Assembly: GCF_001724815.1 (NCBI RefSeq)
Contig: NZ_MEDO01000023.1
Location: 1 to 33,882, forward strand
DNA: 33,882 nucleotides
Reading direction: 5' to 3'
From: Arenimonas sp. SCN 70-307
GTDB lineage: Bacteria > Pseudomonadota > Gammaproteobacteria > Xanthomonadales > Xanthomonadaceae
Below, one piece after another: positions 1 through 9,250 of the stretch. Position 1 is the stretch's first letter, and each line of letters starts with the position of its first letter. The notes under the pieces were generated by a model. The model had not been told where the DNA came from and did no database searches. It worked only from the letters and a program-made list of their open reading frames with translations. The translations under genes and the position numbers were made by a program.

Positions 1-57
1 CTTGCCGAGCTTGATATAGAGCCGAACGGCACGTAGCCGATCCTCGTATGAATACAT
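1..57 (-). CDS. IS3-like transposase, N-terminal fragment (cut by window edge)
   Basis: Reading the minus strand from ATG at 57 gives 19 codons that run off the window and begin MYSYEDRLRAVRLYIKLGK. This resembles the N-terminus of transposases of the IS3 family (helix-turn-helix OrfA part); the family assignment is from memory of such openings. A good Shine-Dalgarno, GAAGGAG, lies just upstream on the minus strand (about 64-72). The gene lies inside an accessory insert and points away from the rest of the window. The remainder, including any DDE catalytic domain, is not visible. Confidence 0.7.
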   Translation of the reverse strand, partial: MYSYEDRLRAVRLYIKLGK

Positions 58-128
58 GAACTACTCCTTCAAGTAGTCCAAGAAATCGTCCGCACCCCCG
101 GGTGGTCAATTTTGGGCGCGCATCAACA
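1..128 (-). mobile_element. 5' end of an IS3-like insertion sequence
   Basis: This stretch carries the transposase start and its leader. On the minus strand the leader contains GCGCCCAAAATTGACCACC, an IS-terminus-like sequence, so the outer end of the element is placed near 115-128. The exact boundary is inferred: only one end is in the window, so neither the terminal inverted repeat nor the target duplication can be confirmed. The element interrupts the recombinase-like reading frame that starts at 796. Confidence 0.5.
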
Positions 129-796
129 GCCCTGTAGGTCGCGTGGAGATCCTCTTTAGATACTTCGAGGTCCGCCAAACTTCTCGCTCTCTCCTTCATC
201 TCGAGGAGATTTCTTCCAGCAGCCGCCATTCGGTCGGCAGTGGTCCAACGAGCCAAGATTCCTTGAGCTTTTCGCTTCAGAAGTGTCAGCGCTTCTCTTG
301 CCTGAGCATCGTTTGCGTAGTCCTTGTCGGACGACTTTTCAAATGTAATGACGGGCCAGCGGAACTTATCTCTCGTTCCGGCGATCCGATGCGCCCTTGC
401 CAAGATGCGCCCGGTTTGTTTGAGATTGGTATAGGTGGGCCGCTCCCATGTGAGCCCTTCACGCGGGGGCGTTAGCCAGAAGATGGCCGTTAGCTCTCCA
501 CAGTCTTGCAGGCCCGCGACTGGCTGAAGCAGCTCCTCGAATGAATCCAGGAACCGGAAGAACTCCTGCAGTGAGTACTTATGTGAACGCAACGTCAGGC
601 CAGCCCAGTCGCGGGATAGTTGCTTAAGCGCAGGCCAAAGTGCATCGGCGAGTGCGGGTCGCCCCGAAAACTCGCCCTTCGCTGATTTTCGGTTTGACTC
701 GCTGGCGCCGCTTCCCTTCCACAGCTCAATGAAGTCCACGGACATTCCGTCCTTTGCAACCAGCTTCCTGGAGCCAAGATCCTTTCCCCCAGCCAT
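122..796 (-). pseudogene. Second recombinase-like gene, truncated by the IS
   Basis: An open frame starts with ATG at 796, two bases after the TAG of the upstream integrase (801-799), so the two are translationally linked. It has no stop before the IS junction near 122, giving about 225 residues. Residues roughly 50-110 look like the helical core-binding region of a tyrosine recombinase (a stretch around LRSHKYSLQEFFRFLDSFEE). No catalytic R-H-R-Y domain is reached before the interruption. Tandem recombinase genes are typical of mobile elements that move with several recombinases, such as RIT elements or gamma-mobile-trio cassettes. Assignment to either is a guess from architecture. The frame stays open through the IS to the window edge, which is presumably chance. 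Confidence 0.5.
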
Positions 797-798
797 TG

Positions 799-2163
799 CT
801 ACGCTTCATCCCCATCAAGATGAAGCTGCCAGCGCAACGAGGGCGAGTTACATCTCTCCTCCATTTTTGCCTGGGCCGCACGGAGATATAGGCGGGTTGT
901 TTCGTCGGACAGGTGCCCCATCTGTGGCCTCAGCATCAGGTCGATCTGGTTTCTCATCACGCCCTCCAACCAAGTCAAGTTGGGGAATCCCTGTCGAGTG
1001 GCTTCGTGCTGCGCAGCTGCCGCACTAATGAGCGTCTCAACTGCGAACCAATGGCGGCCACCATGCGGCGTCCAACTGCGCGGCTCTCCTGGCATCTGGT
1101 CGCGTACCGCTTTCCACTCTTCCGTCCAGATATCGCGGAACGTGACGTTCGAGAAAGGCTCGTTGGTGAATTCGCTAAGCCAAAGACGCTGCGGCTTTTT
1201 TGCCGCCCGACTTGCTTGGATGCTCTTCGTTTCCCCGGAGCGGATCCATCTACGGATCTGAAGTTCGCGAGGCCCCCGCCTATAAGCGTCGATCTTCTTG
1301 GCCAGCTCGAGCGAAAGGGAAATCTCCCGACCTCGAATCGCCACGTTCGATGAGGGGGTCAGCTTTGCGCCTTTTACGCCCCGGTTGATTCTGAAATGGA
1401 CCCTCCCTCCAACCGGCCTCCATTGCGATCTTTCGGGTAGGTCGTCCCAAAGCAGTTGATTTGCCTCGCTGATGCGCATCCCGCTGTCCATGATCGTCTG
1501 AGCCATCATCGCCTTGACCTCAGACCGCACCAACATGCGCTTCAGCCAGAGGGCAATGGCCGCATCCGAGGGCAGTACGACAGGGCGCCGATAGGGTTGC
1601 TTGACCCCAGCGAGCGCGGATCTCAGGTTGTGGCCCCGTCCTGATCTCGAGTCAGGCTTACGATCGGCATCGAACTCCCGATAGATGGGATCAAAAGGCG
1701 GGCGGATTGGGCGGCCGTCAGGTGTTTTAGGAATCTGCCCCAACCACGTGAGGTGCAGACATGCCTCCGAGATGTACGCGTGGATCGTGCTCTCTGACTT
1801 CTTCTCTGCGACCATCGCTCCCTGCCATTCAAGGAGGTCCTCGTAGGCGACGGTCACGAGGTCAATCTTTCCTTGCTTGCCGTCCAACCACGCATAGAAG
1901 CGCGTCAGCCTGTAGACGACCGCGTCGAGACTGGCCTTTGTGAGTGCGACGTAGTTACGCGTCCGGGCTCGGGCTTGACCATCAGGGCCCAGGGGCCACT
2001 CACCAAGCGCCCTATTCCTGATGTATCGGTTGACGACTTCTGGATAGCTTCCATCTTCGGCAAGGAAGAACGGAACGTGAGCAACCGAGGGGAATCCTCT
2101 CGCTCTCAGCTCCTGCGCTGACTCACTGGTTGGCCTGACAACCCTCAACTTCACCGGGGCCAC
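799..2163 (-). CDS. Tyrosine recombinase / site-specific integrase
   Basis: This 454-residue protein of the phage-integrase superfamily would cut and rejoin DNA at attachment sites through a 3'-phosphotyrosine. The catalytic set is complete: R230 (GMRISEA), a candidate lysine around 264-267 (VKGAK), H367 and R370 (HGGRHW), H417 (MGHLS) and Y426 (TTRLYLRA). The N-terminal 190 residues hold a long helical core-binding domain. The start is GTG at 2163 with AGGA about five bases upstream; no better in-frame start exists before a stop. It is followed after two bases by a second recombinase-like frame. Codon use is much less GC-biased than in genes after 2250, consistent with transfer. The integrase is large for a phage type and resembles those in multi-recombinase cassettes, though that subfamily call is uncertain. 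Confidence 0.9.
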   Translation of the reverse strand: MAPVKLRVVRPTSESAQELRARGFPSVAHVPFFLAEDGSYPEVVNRYIRNRALGEWPLGPDGQARARTRNYVALTKASLDAVVYRLTRFYAWLDGKQGKIDLVTVAYEDLLEWQGAMVAEKKSESTIHAYISEACLHLTWLGQIPKTPDGRPIRPPFDPIYREFDADRKPDSRSGRGHNLRSALAGVKQPYRRPVVLPSDAAIALWLKRMLVRSEVKAMMAQTIMDSGMRISEANQLLWDDLPERSQWRPVGGRVHFRINRGVKGAKLTPSSNVAIRGREISLSLELAKKIDAYRRGPRELQIRRWIRSGETKSIQASRAAKKPQRLWLSEFTNEPFSNVTFRDIWTEEWKAVRDQMPGEPRSWTPHGGRHWFAVETLISAAAAQHEATRQGFPNLTWLEGVMRNQIDLMLRPQMGHLSDETTRLYLRAAQAKMEERCNSPSLRWQLHLDGDEA

Positions 2164-2213
2164 CTCGTTCCTGGGTAGCCATAGGTTACTAGACCCTACC
2201 TCCTACGCAAGGC

Positions 2214-2474
2214 TCATGGAGATACGTTTACAGGCCCCTTCCTTAAGACGAAGTACTGCACCAGGTAGAACAGGAAGCCCAGCGCCATGCCCAGCGGCCC
2301 GATCTCGCCGCCCTCGAGCAGGCCCAGGCCGAAGATCGGCAGCAGGAAGGTGGCGGCCACCAGCAGGCTGGCCACGGCCGAGATGACCGGGAACACCAGC
2401 AGTTCCTTGTCGCTGCGAAGCACGGCGGCGCTGGCCTTGACCAGGTGCCAGCTGCGCGAAAGTTTGTCGAACAT
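2214..2474 (-). pseudogene. DUF6159-like membrane protein, 3'-truncated
   Basis: ATG at 2474 is preceded by GGGGAGGAC, a strong ribosome binding site. The first 76 residues (MFDKLSRSWHLVKAS...) resemble the N-terminus of DUF6159-type multi-pass inner-membrane proteins of unknown function, with hydrophobic segments at about 28-50 and 60-78. After residue 76 the frame continues for ten residues (LRKGPVNVSP) that do not look like membrane protein and then stops at 2214. Family members are several times longer, so the 3' part has been separated by the inserted element. The rest of the gene should lie on the other side of the insert. Family identity comes from recall of the N-terminal pattern. Confidence 0.65.
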
Positions 2475-2502
2475 GGCGTGTCCTCCCCGGGTGACGGCCC
2501 TG

Positions 2503-2530
2503 ATCATACGTCGGGGGGGCCGCAGCGCAA
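2503..2530 (-). promoter_or_regulatory. Candidate promoter of the DUF6159-like gene
   Basis: On the minus strand, TTGCGC (2530-2525) is followed after 16 bases by TATGAT (2508-2503). The predicted start of transcription is near 2496, about 22 bases before the ATG at 2474. Confidence 0.4.
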
Positions 2531-2551
2531 GGCCGGAAGTCACGCAAGGCT

Positions 2552-2596
2552 TGGGGTCGGAGGTAATTTGCCTGAGGCAAATTACCTCCGACCCCA
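2552..2596. repeat. Inverted repeat capped by GGGGTC, 21-bp perfect arms
   Basis: The arms at 2552-2572 and 2576-2596 are perfect reverse complements (TGGGGTCGGAGGTAATTTGC... ) with a TGA spacer. The repeat lies seven bases beyond the folK stop codon (2604), between folK and the promoter of the next gene. It could fold in RNA and may act as a folK terminator, although it has no T-run. It belongs with similar repeats at 5359, 7171 and 9206. Confidence 0.9.
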
Positions 2597-2603
2597 TGGC
2601 CTC

Positions 2604-3095
2604 TCAGCCCAGCACGAGCGCGTCGGTTTCCGGCGGCGTCGCCGCGTCCGGATGCACCGCCCACATCTCCGCCAGCGTCCGCCCGTCGCCGGGCACGCGG
2701 TAATCCGGTGCAATGTCCGCCAGCGGCTTGAGCACGAAGGCGTGCTTCAGCTCCGGGCGCGGCAGCTCGAGGTTGCCCGGGCCCTTCAGCACCAGGTCGT
2801 CGTAGAAAACGATGTCGATGTCGAGCGTGCGGCTGGAGAAACGCGGGCCGCTGCGGTCGCGGCCCATCGCGTCCTCGAGCGCGTGCAGCCACGCGTTGAG
2901 TTCGAAGGGATCGAGGTCGCTATCGATCGCGGCCGCGGCGTTGAGGAAATCCGGCCCCTCGAAGCCCACCGCCGGCGTGCGGTAGACCGGCGAGAACACC
3001 ACCGCGCCGAAGCGCGCGCGCAGCGCGTCGGCCGCGGCGAGCAGGTTCGCCTCCGGCGCGAGGTTGCTGCCCAGGCTCAGCCAGGCGGTGCTCAC
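2604..3095 (-). CDS. folK: 2-amino-4-hydroxy-6-hydroxymethyldihydropteridine pyrophosphokinase (HPPK)
   Basis: This cytoplasmic folate-pathway enzyme transfers pyrophosphate from ATP to 6-hydroxymethyl-7,8-dihydropterin. The 163-residue length matches the family. It opens with the typical LSLGSNL motif and carries RFSSRTLDIDIVFYDD with the two Mg-binding aspartates D92 and D94, then the conserved LPRPELKHAFVLKPLADIAP stretch. The start chosen is GTG at 3095, which overlaps the folB stop as GTGA and puts LSLGSNL at the expected distance from the N-terminus. It is co-transcribed with folB, which makes the substrate of HPPK. An inverted repeat follows seven bases after the stop. Confidence 0.95.
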   Translation of the reverse strand: MSTAWLSLGSNLAPEANLLAAADALRARFGAVVFSPVYRTPAVGFEGPDFLNAAAAIDSDLDPFELNAWLHALEDAMGRDRSGPRFSSRTLDIDIVFYDDLVLKGPGNLELPRPELKHAFVLKPLADIAPDYRVPGDGRTLAEMWAVHPDAATPPETDALVLG

Positions 3096-3448
3096 GCGGC
3101 GCGGCTGCGCTCGATGATCACGCCCACGGCCTTCGAGCCGCGCACGGCGCCGGGCTTGCTCAGCTTCAGGCGCACGTGCTGCACGCCGAACTCGCCGGTG
3201 ATGATTTCCGCGCAGCGCTCGGCCAGCGTCTCCACCAGGCCGAAGCTCGACTCGGACACGTACTGGATCAGGCGCTTGGAAACGGCCTTGTAGTCGAGCG
3301 TGTCCTTGATGTCGTCGGTGGCCGCGGGCTGGCGGTTGTCGAACGCCATCTCGATGTCGAGCACGACGGGCTGCCTGATCTTGCGCTCCCAGTCGTAGAT
3401 GCCGATCACGCACTCGATCTCGAGCGCTTCGATGAAAACCTTGTCCAT
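3092..3448 (-). CDS. folB: Dihydroneopterin aldolase
   Basis: FolB converts 7,8-dihydroneopterin to 6-hydroxymethyl-7,8-dihydropterin and glycolaldehyde, the step before FolK. The protein is 118 residues, the normal size. It starts MDKVFIEALEIECVIGIYDWER; E21 is in the pterin-binding region, Y53 follows the LDYKAV motif, and K98 in LKLSKPGAVRG is the conserved catalytic lysine region. ATG at 3448 was chosen because everything upstream in frame lacks family similarity. The gene lies 14 bases after tsaD on the same strand and overlaps folK by four bases, so tsaD-folB-folK form one operon. Confidence 0.95.
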   Translation of the reverse strand: MDKVFIEALEIECVIGIYDWERKIRQPVVLDIEMAFDNRQPAATDDIKDTLDYKAVSKRLIQYVSESSFGLVETLAERCAEIITGEFGVQHVRLKLSKPGAVRGSKAVGVIIERSRAA

Positions 3449-3462
3449 TGGCGTCCCAGGAA

Positions 3463-4476
3463 TCAAACCGGCGGCAAGCTTGCCATGTCCCAGCGTGGCG
3501 TCACGGTGACGGCCGGGGTTTCGGCCTGGCCGGCCTGCAGGCGCAGGGCCCCGGCGAAGGCGATCATGGCGCCGTTGTCGGTGCAGAAGGCCGGGCGCGG
3601 GAAGCACACGCGGCCGCGGGCCCCGCCCACAAGGGTCTCCAGGCGGGCGCGCAGACGCAGGTTCGCGCCCACGCCGCCGGCCACCACGAGGGTGCGGATG
3701 CCGGTCTGGTCCAGCGCGCGCTTGCACTTGATGGCCAGGGTCTCCACCACCGCGTCCTCGAAGCCCCGGGCGATGTCGGCGCGGGTCTGCGGGGCCTTGT
3801 CGGAGGCCTGCCAGGCCAGCAGCACCTGGGTTTTCAGGCCCGAAAAGCTGAAATCCAGGCCCGGCCGGTCGGTCATGGGCCGGGAGAACTCGAAAACGCC
3901 CGGGCGGCCGGTCTCGGCCAGGCGGGCCAGCTCGGGGCCGCCGGGGTAAGGCAGGCCCATCAGCTTGGCGGTCTTGTCGAAGGCCTCGCCGGCGGCGTCG
4001 TCCAGGGTTTCGCCCAAAAGGCGGTACTCGCCGATGCCCTGCACCTCCACCAGCTGGGTGTGGCCGCCGGAGACCAGCAGGGCCACGAAGGGTGGCCTGA
4101 GCGTGGGGTCCTCGAGCAGGGGCGCCAGCAGGTGGCCTTCCATGTGGTGCACGCCCACGGCCGGCAGGTCCAGGGCCCAGGCCAGGGCCCGGCCGGCGGC
4201 GGCGCCCACCATCAGGGCGCCCACCAGGCCGGGGCCGGCGGTGTAGGCCACGCCGTCGAGGTCGGCCGGCTCCAGGCCGGCCTCGGCCAGCACCTGGCGC
4301 ACCAGGGGCAGGAGCTTGCGGACGTGGTCGCGGCTGGCCAGCTCGGGCACCACGCCGCCGTACTCGGCATGCAGGGCGATCTGGCTGAACAGGGCGTGCG
4401 ACAGCAACCCGCGGCGGGTGTCGTACACCGCCACGCCGGTCTCGTCACAGCTGGTTTCGATGCCCAGGACGCGCAT
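3463..4476 (-). CDS. tsaD: tRNA N6-adenosine threonylcarbamoyltransferase TsaD
   Basis: TsaD, with TsaB and TsaE, transfers threonylcarbamoyl onto A37 of ANN-decoding tRNAs. The 337-residue protein has the ASKHA fold landmarks: [17 protein letters not shown] at the start, the metal-binding H111 and H115 in HHMEGH, SGGHTQL, a [10 protein letters not shown] segment, VAGGVGAN, and a C-terminal [10 protein letters not shown] that supplies the metal-binding aspartate. It is full length. It diverges from rpsU across a 137-bp promoter region and heads the folate operon; tsaD next to rpsU-dnaG is a conserved proteobacterial arrangement. Confidence 0.97.
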
Positions 4477-4531
4477 GTGCCTGTTTTTCGGGGCTTTGTG
4501 GCCGGATTCAAGGGAAAAAGGCCGGTCTGGC

Positions 4532-4567
4532 TTGCCTGCCGGCCCGGGACCCGCGTATCATACGCGG
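4532..4567 (+). promoter_or_regulatory. Candidate rpsU promoter with overlapping palindrome
   Basis: TTGCCT (4532-4537) and TATCAT (4556-4561) are spaced by 18 bases and would start transcription near 4568, about 45 bases before rpsU. The -10 box lies in the centre of a palindrome, CCGCGTA-tca-TACGCGG (4551-4567), which could be an operator or could form at the very 5' end of the transcript. No regulator is identified. Confidence 0.4.
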
Positions 4568-4613
4568 CTCGCCGGCCCGGCCGTGCGACAACCACCGATC
4601 CCAGGAATCGAAC

Positions 4614-4829
4614 ATGCCGTCTGTCAAAGTCCGCGAAAACGAGCCGTTTGAGTTTGCGCTGCGTCGCTTCAAGCGCACTTGCGAGAAGGCCGGCGTCCTC
4701 GCCGAAACCCGCAAGCGCGAGTTCTACGAGAAGCCGACCCAGGAGCGCAAGCGCAAGGCCGCCGCCGCGGTGAAGCGCCAGCTGCGCCGCAGCTCGCGCG
4801 ACGTCACCAAGCGCCAGCGCCTGTACTGA
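4614..4829 (+). CDS. rpsU: 30S ribosomal protein S21
   Basis: This is the small basic protein of the 30S platform, needed for early initiation steps. The 71 residues match the family: [21 protein letters not shown] opening, then [25 protein letters not shown] and a highly basic tail ending in KRQRLY. It is the first gene of the macromolecular-synthesis block (rpsU, here with yqeY inserted, then dnaG). A strong hairpin with a T-run follows 17 bases after the stop, so most transcripts probably end there. Confidence 0.98.
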
Positions 4830-4846
4830 GCCGCGTTGCTTGCCAG

Positions 4847-4879
4847 AAAGCCGGCACGCTCGCGCGTGGCCGGCTTTTT
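4847..4879 (+). terminator. Rho-independent terminator after rpsU
   Basis: AAAGCCGGC (4847-4855) pairs with GCCGGCTTT (4869-4877), with an inner ACGC/GCGT pairing and a TTTTT run. It separates rpsU from yqeY and probably sets the expected high rpsU to dnaG ratio. Confidence 0.85.
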
Positions 4880-4905
4880 GTGTTTCTGACACCAGGAGAT
4901 CCCCG

Positions 4906-5352
4906 ATGAGCCTCAAGACCCAGCTGACCGAAGACATGAAGGCCGCGATGAAGGCCGGCGAGAAGGACCGCCTGGCGGTCATCCGACTGATCAACGCCGC
5001 CATCAAGCAGAAGGAAGTGGACGAGCGGGTCGAGATGACCGACGCGCTGGTGCTCGGCGTGCTCGAGAAGATGGTCAAGCAGCGCAAGGATTCGATCAGC
5101 CAGTACGAGGCGGCGAACCGCGAGGACCTGGCCACGATCGAGCGCAACGAGCTGGCGGTGATCGAGACCTACCTGCCGGCCAAGATGTCGGAGGCCGAGG
5201 TGGCCGCCGCCGTGGCCGCCGCCAAGGCCGAGACCAACGCCCAGGGCCCCGCCGACATGGGCAAGCTGATGGCCGTGCTCAAGCCCGCCCTGGCCGGCAA
5301 GGCCGACATGGGCCTGGTCTCCCAGCTCGTCAAGAAAGCCCTCGCCGGCTGA
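4906..5352 (+). CDS. GatB/YqeY domain-containing protein
   Basis: This 148-residue protein belongs to the YqeY family, related to the tRNA-binding tail domain of GatB, the amidotransferase subunit. Free-standing YqeY has no firmly established function; a role with tRNA is inferred from the homology. Visible landmarks are SLKTQLTEDMKAAMKAGEKDRL, IRLINAAIKQKEVDER, the VKQRKDSI segment, IETYLPAKMSE and a C-terminal KALAG. ATG at 4906 has AGGAGA about five bases upstream. The gene sits between rpsU and dnaG, a usual place for it in this group. Confidence 0.92.
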   Translation: MSLKTQLTEDMKAAMKAGEKDRLAVIRLINAAIKQKEVDERVEMTDALVLGVLEKMVKQRKDSISQYEAANREDLATIERNELAVIETYLPAKMSEAEVAAAVAAAKAETNAQGPADMGKLMAVLKPALAGKADMGLVSQLVKKALAG

Positions 5353-5358
5353 AAACCC

Positions 5359-5415
5359 AAAATGGGGTCAGAGCACATATCCGTTTGAAACGGTTATGTG
5401 CTCTGACCCCATTTT
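5359..5415. repeat. Inverted repeat capped by AAAATGGGGTC, 21-bp perfect arms
   Basis: The arms at 5359-5379 and 5395-5415 are perfect reverse complements (AAAATGGGGTCAGAGCACAT...). The interior has its own palindrome, CCGTTT-g-AAACGG (5381-5393). The repeat starts six bases after the yqeY stop and ends in TTTTTT, so in the plus direction it could work as a terminator before dnaG. No clear ribosome binding site is left between it and the dnaG ATG at 5437. It has the same cap as the repeat at 2552. Confidence 0.9.
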
Positions 5416-5436
5416 TTGATGTCATGCTTGCGCGAC

Positions 5437-7170
5437 ATGGCACGGATACCCGACGCGTTCATTGACGACCTGCTGGCCCGGACGGACATCGTCGAGGTCG
5501 TGGGTTCGCGCGTGCCGCTCAAGCGGCAGGGCCGGGAGTATTCGGCGCGCTGTCCCTTCCACGACGAGCGCTCGCCCTCGTTCACCGTCTCGCCCACCAA
5601 GCAGTTCTACCACTGCTTCGGCTGCGGCGCGCACGGCACCGCCATCAGCTTCCTGATGAACTACGACCGGCTCGAGTTCCTCGACGCCGTCGAGGAGCTC
5701 GCCAAGCGCGCCGGCATGGAAGTGCCGCGCGATACCCGCCAGCGCAACGAGAGCGGCGAGTCGCGCGAGCTGTACGCGGCCGTGGACGCCGCCGCGAAGT
5801 TCTTCCAGCAGCAGCTGCGCTCGAGCACCAAGGCCCGGGCCTACCTCGAGCGCCGCGGCGTGGACGCCGAGAACCAGGCGCGCTTCGGCATCGGCTACGC
5901 GCCGGAAGGCTGGGAAGGCCTCAAGTCCGCGCTCGGCACCGACGAGCGCCGGCTGGCGCTGCTGGAGAAGGTGGGCCTGTTCTCGCGCAATGACGCCGGC
6001 CGCGTTTACGACAAGTTCCGCGACCGCGTGATGTTCCCCATCCACGACCGCCGCGGCCGCGTGATCGCCTTCGGCGGCCGCGTGCTGGAGAAGGACGACG
6101 GCCCGAAGTACCTCAACTCGCCCGAGACGCCGCTGTTCCACAAGGGTCGCGAGCTCTACGGCCTGTGGCAGGTGCGCCAGGCGCACTCGAAGATCCCGCG
6201 GCTGGTGGTGGTCGAGGGCTACATGGACGTGGTGGCGCTGTTCCAGTACGGCGTGAACACCGCCGTGGCCACGCTCGGCACCGCCACCACGCCCGACCAC
6301 GCCGAGCTGCTGTTCCGCAACGCCGCCGACGTGTACTTCTGCTTCGACGGCGACCGCGCCGGCCGCGGCGCGGCGTGGAAGGCGCTCGAGTCGGTGCTGC
6401 CGCGCATGCGCGACGGCCGCCAGGCCTTCTTCCTGTTCCTGCCCGAGGGCGAAGACCCCGACACCATCGTGCGCAAGGAAGGCGCGGCCGGATTCGACGC
6501 GCGCCTGGCGCAGGCGATGCCGCTGTCGGAGTTCTTCTACAACGAGCTGTCCAAGGACGTGAACCTGGCCGGCATGGAGGGCAAGGCGCGCCTGGCCGAG
6601 CGCGCCAAGCCGCTGCTGGCGGGCATTCCCGACGGTGCCTTCCGCGACCTGATGCTGCAGCGCCTGACCGAGCTGACCGGCGTGGGCCGCCGCGAGGAAG
6701 CCACGCCGCCCGCGCGCCCCACGCCGTCGATGCGCCCGGGCCGCGGCGGCGCGCCGGCGCCCAAGCGCAGCCTGGTGCGCACCGCCATCGCGCTGCTGCT
6801 GCAAAAGCCCGCGCTGGCCGAGGCCATCGAGCCGCCCTACCTGTTCGGCGCCCTGCGCCAGCCGGGCATCCCGCTGCTGGTGGAGCTGGTGCAGCTGGCC
6901 AAGGACCGCCCGGGCATCACCACCGGCGCCGTGCTCGAGCACTTCGCCGGCCGCGAGGAAGAAGCTGCGCTGCAGAAGCTGGCCCTGCAGGCCTTCCCCG
7001 GCGACGAAGCCGGCTGGCGCGCCGAGATCGTCGACGCCCTGGCCCAGCTCGACCGCCAGGTCCGCGCCCAGCGCGTGGAGGAGCTGCAGGCCCGCATCCG
7101 CGAGGCCGGCAGCGCCAGCCTCTCCGAGGCCGAAAAGACCGAACTCCGGGACCTGCTCACCGCGAAGTAA
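5437..7170 (+). CDS. dnaG: DNA primase
   Basis: DnaG makes RNA primers for chromosome replication and binds the DnaB helicase. The protein is 577 residues, close to the usual 580. The N-terminal CHC2 zinc finger has C39, H42, C60 and C63. The Toprim core carries E260 (VVVEGYMD) and D304/D306 (FDGDRAG). A proline/arginine-rich linker around residues 416-445 precedes the C-terminal DnaB-binding helical domain. ATG at 5437 (MARIPDAFIDDLL) fits the family N-terminus; an in-frame start 21 bases upstream lies against the repeat and is less likely. In most relatives rpoD follows; here a secreted peptidase follows instead. Confidence 0.97.
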   Translation: MARIPDAFIDDLLARTDIVEVVGSRVPLKRQGREYSARCPFHDERSPSFTVSPTKQFYHCFGCGAHGTAISFLMNYDRLEFLDAVEELAKRAGMEVPRDTRQRNESGESRELYAAVDAAAKFFQQQLRSSTKARAYLERRGVDAENQARFGIGYAPEGWEGLKSALGTDERRLALLEKVGLFSRNDAGRVYDKFRDRVMFPIHDRRGRVIAFGGRVLEKDDGPKYLNSPETPLFHKGRELYGLWQVRQAHSKIPRLVVVEGYMDVVALFQYGVNTAVATLGTATTPDHAELLFRNAADVYFCFDGDRAGRGAAWKALESVLPRMRDGRQAFFLFLPEGEDPDTIVRKEGAAGFDARLAQAMPLSEFFYNELSKDVNLAGMEGKARLAERAKPLLAGIPDGAFRDLMLQRLTELTGVGRREEATPPARPTPSMRPGRGGAPAPKRSLVRTAIALLLQKPALAEAIEPPYLFGALRQPGIPLLVELVQLAKDRPGITTGAVLEHFAGREEEAALQKLALQAFPGDEAGWRAEIVDALAQLDRQVRAQRVEELQARIREAGSASLSEAEKTELRDLLTAK

Positions 7171-7214
7171 GGGGACGGCTGCGGTTGGGCTTCACCCGAA
7201 TTGCACCTGTCCCC
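7171..7214. repeat. Degenerate inverted repeat capped by GGGGAC
   Basis: GGGGACGGCTGC at the left and GCACCTGTCCCC at the right are imperfect reverse complements (10 of 12 positions), around an imperfect GGGC-ttca-CCCG centre. The repeat begins directly after the dnaG TAA. It looks like a decayed version of the element at 9206-9250. Confidence 0.7.
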
Positions 7215-7257
7215 AATGCATATATCCTCGGTTGACTACACCCATGGGGAACCGAGG

Positions 7258-9198
<1,941 letters not shown>

Positions 9199-9205
9199 GC
9201 GAACC

Positions 9206-9250
9206 GGGGACGGGTGCATATTTGGCAAAGCCAAAAATGCACCCGTCCCC
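9206..9250. repeat. Inverted repeat capped by GGGGAC, 21-bp arms with one mismatch
   Basis: The arms 9206-9226 and 9230-9250 pair with a single mismatch (GGGGACGGGTGCATATTTGG...), around an AAA spacer. The repeat fills the gap between two convergent genes: it starts seven bases after the S9 peptidase stop (9198) and directly abuts the cyoE stop codon (9253-9251). It could serve both genes as a transcription end. Confidence 0.9.

Larger units (their letters stand above)
1..2246. mobile_element. Integrated recombinase-bearing element (right part)
   Basis: This region has visibly lower GC and mixed codon use, holds tandem recombinase genes, and is itself hit by an IS. Its right edge is placed near 2246, where the reading frame of the DUF6159-like gene stops matching its family pattern (after LFYLVQYFV) and runs into ten unrelated codons. 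The left end lies beyond the window. Type and cargo cannot be determined. Confidence 0.6.

Noticed and set aside
143-475. Plus-strand 110-codon frame in the left insert
   Set aside because: It has no recognisable motif or ribosome binding site and lies opposite the recombinase-like frame, which has coupling to the integrase and a plausible helical domain.
2445-4773. Plus-strand frames of 280-440 codons over folK, folB and tsaD
   Set aside because: They are shadows of the minus-strand genes, which carry complete family motifs and overlapping start/stop coupling.
5416-5436. An earlier dnaG start at 5416
   Set aside because: It would place the start against the repeat and add residues (MMSCLRD) outside the family pattern; MARIPDAFID fits DnaG N-termini.
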